DNA of 64,000 bases from Gemmatimonadota bacterium (lineage in GTDB: Bacteria > Gemmatimonadota > Gemmatimonadetes > Longimicrobiales > Gaopeijiaceae), in assembly GCA_012267505.1 (NCBI GenBank), contig JAAXGI010000061.1, positions 1 to 64,000 of the forward strand, read 5' to 3'. The position numbers were made by a program, and so were the translations under genes. Positions 57,919-64,000 of the stretch are shown here, in pieces; positions within the stretch are counted from its first letter, which is position 1; each line of letters starts with the position of its first letter. Under the pieces are notes generated by a model. It did no database searches. It saw only the letters and a list, made by a program, of their open reading frames with translations, and was not told where the DNA came from.

Positions 57919-59567
57919 CCGCCGGTCACCCTCCACGGCTCCCACCGGAGGTAGAGCGGGACCGTTACGACGAGATGGGCGCGGGCCTGGAGGCTCTCGG
58001 TCGAGCCGGGCGGCGTGTAGCGCGCCACCACCCACACATCGCCCACATTGTTGCGGCTCCCCACCCGCTCCGGGTTGGGCCCGTCGAGGGCCGGCGTGAA
58101 GCGCCCGTTCTGGTCGAGCGTTCCGACGAAAGAGATGTCGGAGTCGTCCAGCGTGGCCGCGTACTCCTCCGTCGACCACTCGGCGGCCACCACTCCCAGC
58201 CCGAGATCATCGGCCGTGTTGGCCTCGCCGTCGGGGCCGTCGCTGTAGGCGGTCGCCTCGAACTGCTGGTACCCCTTCGGAAAGGCCGCGCCTCCGATGC
58301 GGGCCATCCCGGCCTGAGGGGTGACCTCGATACGGTCGACCTCGTCGAAGACGGTGAGCGCGCCCCGGAGGGATAGCCCCGCGAGGAAGAGATCGCGGCT
58401 TCCCTCGGGCGCGCCGGCGGCAACATCGAGCCGGAGAGTCGCACGCTCACCGGACGACGAGGTGATGGCCGAGACCGCCACGCCGGGCCCGAAGTCCAGG
58501 TCAGCCGCGGAGAGCCCGTCAGGAAGCGCGGCGCCGTAGAGCGTGACCACGGTCGACTCGCCGGCCTTCACAGCCTTCGGGTGGATGCCGCTCACGAGCG
58601 GTCCGCCCGTCACCCGGCTCAGCGCGACGTCCGGCCCGAACTCGTCGTACGCTCCGGTAAACCAGCGCCCGGACATCTCCTGCCAGTCGCGCTCGATGAG
58701 CATGACCTCCCGGAGCTCTCCCTCTTCGCCCGGTCCCTCGAAGGACCGGCCTCGCCACTGGAAGCCCGTATAGATGATCGCGCTTCCCGTCCTCGTCACC
58801 TCGCGGCCCGAGCGCGCCACCGTGTAGGTCGTTCGCGTCTCGACCCCGTCCGGGCCGGCGCCGGGAGCGATGTCGACCCGGCCGTAGATCGGCCCCTCCC
58901 CGGGGAGGTGTCCGGCGAGCGCCCACCTTCCCGAGAGCCGCGGGGTCCGCATCGTCGCCGACCATGCCGACCACTCGGGCGTTTCGAGCGGAAAGACCTC
59001 GGAGAGGTGGTCGACTGCGCGGTCCATCGCATACCCGTCCTCGCTCCGTCCCCCGCGGGTGAGCGCCTGGAAGTCCGAGAGGGGATAGAGACCCCGGTGG
59101 GTGGCCATCAGGAGCTCCCACTCCTCCCCGGTGCGGCGCTGCGTGATCACGCGTCCCATCGAGTGGCACGCGATGCAGGTGGCCTCGGTGTCGTCGTCGG
59201 CCGTGTAGTCGTAGTCGATCAGGCGCCGCTCGACCTCGAAGAGGCCGGGCCGGACCTCCTCGGGGGCGATGCCGTGGTTGTTCGAGAGGTAACGGACCAT
59301 ATCGCGGGCCGTCGCCGGCTCGAGCTCGACCCCGTTGAGCATGACCATCCGGCGGATCGTCGTCTGCCAGCCCTCGGGCGTTTTCCGCATGTAGGAGATG
59401 CGCGACATGCGGCCCGTGCCGTCCGTCAGGTGGCAGCCGGCACACCGCTCGCGGACGAGCTGGCTCTCGACCGGGATGCCGCCCTCGGGCAGCCCGGCGG
59501 GTTCCTCCTGGGCGTGCGCCAGGGACGGCGCGAAAAGCGCGAGGGCTGCGATCGTGGCTAGGCGCAT
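57915..59567 (-). CDS. qhpA: Quinohemoprotein amine dehydrogenase alpha subunit (dihaem)
   Basis: 550 aa. Signal peptide (1-20, LAHAQ). Two c-type haem sites: Cys42/Cys45/His46 (ERCAGCH) and Cys131/Cys134/His135 (ATCIACH). C-terminal beta domains follow. It takes electrons from the CTQ of gamma and passes them to a periplasmic cytochrome or cupredoxin. ATG 59567 starts the signal peptide; 43 further upstream codons overlap the intergenic space. It follows qhpG by 125 bases. Confidence 0.93.
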   Translation of the reverse strand: MRLATIAALALFAPSLAHAQEEPAGLPEGGIPVESQLVRERCAGCHLTDGTGRMSRISYMRKTPEGWQTTIRRMVMLNGVELEPATARDMVRYLSNNHGIAPEEVRPGLFEVERRLIDYDYTADDDTEATCIACHSMGRVITQRRTGEEWELLMATHRGLYPLSDFQALTRGGRSEDGYAMDRAVDHLSEVFPLETPEWSAWSATMRTPRLSGRWALAGHLPGEGPIYGRVDIAPGAGPDGVETRTTYTVARSGREVTRTGSAIIYTGFQWRGRSFEGPGEEGELREVMLIERDWQEMSGRWFTGAYDEFGPDVALSRVTGGPLVSGIHPKAVKAGESTVVTLYGAALPDGLSAADLDFGPGVAVSAITSSSGERATLRLDVAAGAPEGSRDLFLAGLSLRGALTVFDEVDRIEVTPQAGMARIGGAAFPKGYQQFEATAYSDGPDGEANTADDLGLGVVAAEWSTEEYAATLDDSDISFVGTLDQNGRFTPALDGPNPERVGSRNNVGDVWVVARYTPPGSTESLQARAHLVVTVPLYLRWEPWRVTGG

Positions 59568-59692
59568 GATCGGCTCGGGGAGCACGTGTCGGCGGGGGGA
59601 TTGCCGGCCAACATCAGCGAGTCGGATGTCAGGAAAGAAATAGGAACGGCCGGACGCGCCGACAAGTGAGGGGCCGGACCCACGGCCGCGAC

Positions 59693-61291
59693 TCATGCCC
59701 CGAAGCGGTTCTCCAGCACGCCTTTGGCGATCAGCACCGAGAGCGCGCCCAGGAAGTCGGGGAGCGTGACTTCCTCATGGCGGGCGGCGAAAGCCTCGAA
59801 GAGATCGGGGACCTGACCGAAGCCGGGCGCCATCTCGACCAACGCCGGGAGGTCGACGCCCCGGAGGTGGCGCACCCCGGCTTCCCACCCCGGCACAATG
59901 AGCCGCCTCTCCAGGACGACCCGGTTCCCCTCGACGGTCGGCTCCTCGATGAATCCGGGCGTTGCTGCCGCCCGGAACCGGATGCCGGGGCTTGCCTTGA
60001 GCGAGGCGAAAGCAGCGAGGACGGCGGGATTGTCGCGGAGCTCGGCCGCGTCCGGTTCTCCAGTGAAGCCGCTCCGGTCGAGCTCGTCGACCTGGCGGGC
60101 CCGGCGGCTCCAGAAGCCGTGTCCGTACCTCTGCCCCGCCTCCCGGGAGAACCCGGCCGAGAGCCGCCGGTAGGCGTCGTAGATGGCCCGCTCCCGACGC
60201 TCGAAGAGCGCCAGCGACGGTCCGGTCATCTCCGCGGCGGCGAGGCAGGTATGCACAGCCACGGCCGCGAGCCAGGCGGACGCCAGCGCCTTCTTCACCC
60301 CGAACGAGGAGAGCGGATCGATGAAGGAGCCCGCGTCGCCTACGAGCAGGAAACCGGGGCCGGCGTAGCGCGTCGCGTCGTAGGGGGTCGCGGTGCACGC
60401 CCACGGCGCACGTGTGCGAATGGCTCCCCCGAGGAGGCGGGAGATATGCGTCGTCTTGGCCAGCTCGGCCGCGTACGTCCCGCCGATCGGACCGCCCCGC
60501 TCCAGCGCCGTGAGCCTCGGGTCCACCATGGCCGTGAAGTAGCGGACGCTGCTCGAGATGGGGACTGACCACGCCCAGCCGTCCTCGTAGCTCTCGACCA
60601 GCGTGTGCGTCTCGTCATCGAGTCCCCATCCGCCCGTCCGCTCCCAGACGCCGACGAGCGCCAGCGTCGACGGGCCCCGCTCCCGCCGCCTCAGCCCGCG
60701 CTTGGCGATCACGCCGGTGCGGCCCGTGCAGTCGAGGACCCACCGGGCCTCCAGGGAGCGGGAGGCCCCGCTCAGGCCGTAGAAGACAGTGGCCGGCCGG
60801 CCGGACCCGGCGGCCGGCCGCTCCCGATCCTCGACCCGGCGGACGTCGGAGCCTTCCACGACATGCGCACCCGCCTCCCGCGCCAGTCCCAGGAGGACGC
60901 CCTCGAGGTCGCGCTGGACCACCTGATAACCTCTCGCGCCGTCGCCGAAGCCCTCGTGCCGGGCCCCCGAACCGTCCCACCAGACCGTGTTGCCCGTCGT
61001 GCGGACGAAGCCTGCGGCCTCCACCGAGATCCGGACCCCGAAGAGGTCGAAGAGCCTGTCAATGCTCGGGGGGAGAGACTCGGCGAGCGGCGGCGTGGTC
61101 GCGGGACGGGTGAGGAGGACCACGGAGCGCCCCCACGCCGATAGGAGCCGTGCAGCGGACGCACCGGCGGGGCCGCCGCCCAGAACGGCGACGTCGACGG
61201 GACCGGCCGGGTCCGCGCCGGGTACTCCGCCGCGTCCGCCCGCCGCGTGCGGCCCGGTCACCCTAGCGGGGTGGGGCGGCCTGACCGCCAC
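59693..61291 (-). CDS. qhpG: FAD-dependent tryptophan monooxygenase for CTQ biogenesis
   Basis: 532 aa. N-terminal FAD-binding motif VAVLGGGPAGASAARLL (GGGPAG 38-43). The GD motif reads LLVGDAGSFIDPLSSFGVKKAL, as in flavin halogenase/monooxygenase relatives. QhpG dihydroxylates the gamma-subunit Trp (here Trp99 of QhpC) to start quinone formation. GTG 61291 is the longest open start without a clear ribosome site; GTG 61261 (522 aa) is an alternative. It is the first gene of the operon. Confidence 0.88.
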   Translation of the reverse strand: MAVRPPHPARVTGPHAAGGRGGVPGADPAGPVDVAVLGGGPAGASAARLLSAWGRSVVLLTRPATTPPLAESLPPSIDRLFDLFGVRISVEAAGFVRTTGNTVWWDGSGARHEGFGDGARGYQVVQRDLEGVLLGLAREAGAHVVEGSDVRRVEDRERPAAGSGRPATVFYGLSGASRSLEARWVLDCTGRTGVIAKRGLRRRERGPSTLALVGVWERTGGWGLDDETHTLVESYEDGWAWSVPISSSVRYFTAMVDPRLTALERGGPIGGTYAAELAKTTHISRLLGGAIRTRAPWACTATPYDATRYAGPGFLLVGDAGSFIDPLSSFGVKKALASAWLAAVAVHTCLAAAEMTGPSLALFERRERAIYDAYRRLSAGFSREAGQRYGHGFWSRRARQVDELDRSGFTGEPDAAELRDNPAVLAAFASLKASPGIRFRAAATPGFIEEPTVEGNRVVLERRLIVPGWEAGVRHLRGVDLPALVEMAPGFGQVPDLFEAFAARHEEVTLPDFLGALSVLIAKGVLENRFGA

Positions 61292-61416
61292 CGCAGCCGG
61301 CTGCCGCCACGCCGGGGCGAGGGCCCCAGCTGGCCCCGGGAGATGACCGGCCGCACACTGGAGGCCACACCGAATCGGCCGGCGCCTGAGACCGGATCCG
61401 GGAGGAAGACGGCTCG

Positions 61417-62076
61417 ATGACAGAACAGCATCCGATGGCCCCTGCCTACCCGGCCCGACTGGAAATCGACTATCCGGAAGAAGGCCTGAGCCGGGTCACG
61501 ACCGCGTTCCGGCTGGTGCTGCTGATTCCGGCCGCCGTGATCTCGGCGCTCCTGACCAGCAGTGCCGCCGACTGGGCGGACGACGTCGACCCCTGGCTGG
61601 AGATCACCGCATTCACGCTCTCGACGAGCGGCTTCGTCGTGGTGCCGCTCCTGCTCGCGATCCTCTTCCGGGGCAAGTATCCCCGCTGGTGGTTCGACTG
61701 GAACCTCGAGCTGTGTCGCTTCCTCACCCGAGTCACCGCCTACGCGGCCCTGCTCCGTGACGAATACCCCTCTCTGGACGAGGCACAGGCTGTCCGCCTG
61801 GAGATCGACTACCCGGATGCCGGCCGCGACCTCAGCCGCTGGCTCCCGCTCGTCAAGTGGTTTCTGGCGATCCCACACTATGTCGTACTGACGCTCCTCG
61901 GGGTGGTCGCCGTGGTTCTGGTCGCGCTTGCATGGTTCGCGATCCTCTTCTCGGGACGCTACCCGCGGGGGATCTTCGGCTTTCTGGTAGGAGTCTGCCG
62001 GTGGGCCCTGCGGGTGAACGCGTACATGTTCCTCCTCGTCACGGACCGCTATCCGCCGTTCAGCCTCGATCCCTGA
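61417..62076 (+). CDS. DUF4389 membrane protein
   Basis: 219 aa. Two similar halves: each begins with a short RLEIDYPE/RLEIDYPD strand followed by two membrane helices and an FRGKYPRWWFDW/FSGRYPRGIFGF block. This matches DUF4389, unknown function. GGAGGAAG precedes the ATG. It is divergent from qhpG; the 125-base space holds both promoters. Confidence 0.88.
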   Translation: MTEQHPMAPAYPARLEIDYPEEGLSRVTTAFRLVLLIPAAVISALLTSSAADWADDVDPWLEITAFTLSTSGFVVVPLLLAILFRGKYPRWWFDWNLELCRFLTRVTAYAALLRDEYPSLDEAQAVRLEIDYPDAGRDLSRWLPLVKWFLAIPHYVVLTLLGVVAVVLVALAWFAILFSGRYPRGIFGFLVGVCRWALRVNAYMFLLVTDRYPPFSLDP

Positions 62077-62183
62077 CGGGCATGCCAACCGACCGCCCCG
62101 TCCTCGGAGCGGCGGCGGGCACTCCGGCTGCGGGTAAGGTCACCGCCGTCTTCGCGCTCCCGGAAGTAGGCTGGGGGCAGCGC

Positions 62184-62726
62184 TCAGTTTACTGACGGGT
62201 CGTAGGGCATCCGCGAGAGGTGCCGGTACTTCGGCCCCTTGCGCTCGAGCACCCGCCTCCACAGGTGGCCCGGGTCCCCGGTGAAGACGTCGTCCTCACG
62301 TGCGGATTCCACGATCCAGCTCCCCGCGTCCATCTCCGACTCGAGCTGGCCCGGCCCCCACCCCGAATAGCCCGCAAAAACCTTCGCCCTGAGAATGCTC
62401 GGTTCGATCTCCGATGAGACCGCACCCACGAGAAAGCCCACCGACCCGAACACGTGCACATCCGCCAGATCGGGGCGGGCGAGCTCGGCGATCAGGACGG
62501 GGCTGTTCGGCTGCACCGGTCCGCCGCCGAAGAGCGGCTCTCCAGGCGGAACCAGGTGGCTCAGCGCGGGGACTGCATCCTTCACCGTCGCGTCGAGTAC
62601 GCGGTTCAGGACGACGCCGAGCGCACCCTCGGCGCCATGCTCGCCGATCAGGACCACGGTGTGGCGGAAGTTCGGATCGTAGACTCCGCCAGCGGATATC
62701 AGAAGCTTGCCTCGGAGGCTTTCCAT
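62184..62726 (-). CDS. YqgE/AlgH family protein
   Basis: 180 aa. MESLRGKLLISAGGVYDPNFRHTVVLIGEHGAEGALGVVLNR, FGGGPVQPNSPVLI and FAGYSGWGPGQLESEMDAGSWIV are family signatures. It is a cytoplasmic protein of unknown biochemical role; in some species it affects regulation or pigment. ATG 62726 fits the conserved N-terminus. Confidence 0.93.
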   Translation of the reverse strand: MESLRGKLLISAGGVYDPNFRHTVVLIGEHGAEGALGVVLNRVLDATVKDAVPALSHLVPPGEPLFGGGPVQPNSPVLIAELARPDLADVHVFGSVGFLVGAVSSEIEPSILRAKVFAGYSGWGPGQLESEMDAGSWIVESAREDDVFTGDPGHLWRRVLERKGPKYRHLSRMPYDPSVN

Positions 62727-63016
62727 CTCTTGACGCCTCGGTCCGGGCGGGGCGGACGGCTGCCGACGCCAAGGTAGGGAGAGCCAGAAGCCGGCGCCAC
62801 GCAGGGAGCCGGCTCGGGACAATGGACCTCATCGCCCCCCCGGAGTCGGTCCCGCCGGCGGACAGCGCCGTTGCGGGCGCCGCAATGCGGGTCCCGAGGG
62901 GCGTTAGGGCGTGGCCGGCGGGAAGGGCGAGTTCTCCCTGTACCGGGTGCTTCGAGAGCAACAAACGGTTCGACCGGTCGAGCCCGAGCCGGACATACCG
63001 CATCGGCCGGGGCTAT

Positions 63017-63303
63017 CGCCACGGCGTGCCCGATGCGGACGGTCTGCTCGCCGTAGTAAACGGCTGTCCGTCGGACGGGGGCGTGATGGCCGAGCTCGGG
63101 ATGGCGATCGGCTGGAAGAAGCCGGCGTTCCCCCTGCGGGGCGACTTCCAGCGCTGGGCCGAGAGCGTGGGCTGTCCGCTCAACCCGACGGTGTTCACCG
63201 GCCTCCCGACGTCCGGCTGGGAGTCCCGCTGTTACACCTTGATCGACGAGCCGCCCGATCCGGACACGGCGCTCGCCCGCTGGCCGGGCGGCTCGTCGGC
63301 GAC
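63017..63303 (+). pseudogene. Nucleoside 2-deoxyribosyltransferase, 5'-truncated
   Basis: The frame reads GVPDADGLLAVVNGCPSDGGVMAELGMAIGWKKPAFPLRGDFQRWAE, then LFTGLPxSGWE-like text (VFTGLPTSGWES) and ALARWPGG. This is the C-terminal two-thirds of a nucleoside 2-deoxyribosyltransferase (the ADAVVAxxxG...ExG motifs). The N-terminal nucleobase-binding part is not present upstream; the frame there is not homologous. No start codon with a ribosome site was found. The frame stays open to 63586. It is a likely gene fragment. From 62727 to 63016 I see no other gene. Confidence 0.7.
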
Positions 63304-63582
63304 CGGGCCACTCCATCGCCCCCGTCCGGGCCGCGCACGGGAGGCCGGCAGGATGCGACCGTGTCGAAGCGGAACACCGTCGGCGGCCACGGACGGTCCG
63401 ACCCCTCGGTGCGTCGGGCGTGCCTGTCCGCGGACGCCTTCCGCAGTGGAACCGTGCCCCGCATGCGAAGGGAGTCACGGTGGGTATACGATCTCTAGCT
63501 GCAACGGGACCAGTAATTTGCGACCGATTCGTTCCGGTCCCCTCGATCGGCAGGCGGATCCTTCCCCGCTTCCGCGGGACGC

Positions 63583-64000
63583 CTAGGAAGTCCGAACCAT
63601 GACGATGAGCCCCGAGGCCCACGAGAGCTTGGTCATGACAAAGTCCCGGCGACTCTCGAGATCGGCGACCAAGGGCGGCACCCGCTCGGCGTGGCCCGCC
63701 GGCCATGACGCCTGCGGCAGAAGGTCGTCGACCACGTAGATCCCTCCGGGGGTCAAGAGCGAGAGGGCCAGATCCAGGTGCGTGAACTTCCCCGCCCAGG
63801 TGTCCGCATAGATAAGGTCATACGTCAGCGGCTCGCACCGACCCAGGAATCCGGCCGCGTCCGTCAGGTGGAACCTCGCCCTACGATCGCGGCCCAGGTG
63901 CCTGCGTGCGAGGCCAAGCACGGCCGCGTCGTTGTCCACCGAGTCCAGCGTGGCCGTAGGACCCATTCCCGACAGAAGCCAGGCGGTTCCGACGCCGGTG
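63583..64000 (-). CDS. Class I SAM-dependent methyltransferase, partial (5' end outside window)
   Basis: At least 138 residues. Reading in from the right edge it shows TGVGTAWLLSG (SAM motif I), TLDSVDND (acidic loop), LIYADTWAGKF (motif with Asp) and LLTPGGIYVVDDLL. This fits an O-methyltransferase-like protein (caffeoyl-CoA type). The start codon is beyond position 64000; an internal ATG at 63966 would cut off the SAM motif and is rejected. Confidence 0.82.
   Translation of the reverse strand, partial: TGVGTAWLLSGMGPTATLDSVDNDAAVLGLARRHLGRDRRARFHLTDAAGFLGRCEPLTYDLIYADTWAGKFTHLDLALSLLTPGGIYVVDDLLPQASWPAGHAERVPPLVADLESRRDFVMTKLSWASGLIVMVRTS

Overview
The window is high-GC, gene-dense DNA from a diderm bacterium. 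It is rich in exported redox enzymes: two PQQ dehydrogenases, two PHM-like haem/copper proteins, DUF1552/DUF1592 proteins, Tat-type substrates and DUF5916/DUF3187 outer-membrane proteins. This gene content suggests Gemmatimonadota or a similar environmental lineage such as Acidobacteriota. That assignment is inferred from gene content only; the one phylogenetic marker, a 16S rRNA gene, is cut off after about 19 bases at the left edge.

Layout. 1-19 is the 5' end of a 16S rRNA gene running leftwards, with a promoter at 236-265. 0.35-0.8 kb and 4.56-5.1 kb hold decayed transposase fragments. 1.05-4.43 kb is a leftward operon (porin, FMN-binding protein, four-helix membrane cytochrome-like protein, ApbE) behind a perfect 21-bp Fur-type palindrome. 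5.3-10.6 kb holds a gamma-glutamyltransferase, an exported cyclase and PQQ dehydrogenase 1. 11-19 kb holds a CDGSH protein, an MscS channel, a D-amino-acid-oxidase-like flavoprotein, two amidases and a metal-dependent hydrolase. 20-28.7 kb holds a cupin, a glycosyltransferase, a uracil-DNA glycosylase, thiC, a DUF3187 protein and an exported FAH-family enzyme, with two gene-poor stretches between. 29-44 kb is framed by two copies of a two-gene cassette: a c-haem plus PHM-like copper protein, followed by a secreted protein ending in a Cys-Cys-Trp-Thr-Asn motif. Between the copies lie a DUF4399 lipoprotein, a YbdG-type channel, a cytochrome c, a cold-shock protein, a DUF5916 protein and PQQ dehydrogenase 2. 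44-52 kb holds a frameshifted acetyltransferase, a polysaccharide deacetylase, a VOC protein and an ankyrin/DUF1552/DUF1592 cluster.

52.4-61.3 kb is the clearest pathway: a complete quinohemoprotein amine dehydrogenase (QHNDH) locus in the order qhpG-A-D-C-B-F-E. It encodes the dihaem alpha, propeller beta and CTQ-bearing gamma subunits, plus the radical-SAM crosslinking enzyme, flavin monooxygenase, ABC exporter and subtilisin-like protease needed to mature gamma. All eight crosslink and cofactor residues of gamma are present with the spacing known from Paracoccus. The window ends with DUF4389, YqgE, a 5'-truncated nucleoside deoxyribosyltransferase and a partial methyltransferase.

Taken together, the genes describe a cell that oxidises amines, alcohols or sugars and amide/peptide compounds in its envelope and passes electrons to c-type cytochromes. 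Seven proteins carry CxxCH motifs, eight motifs in all.
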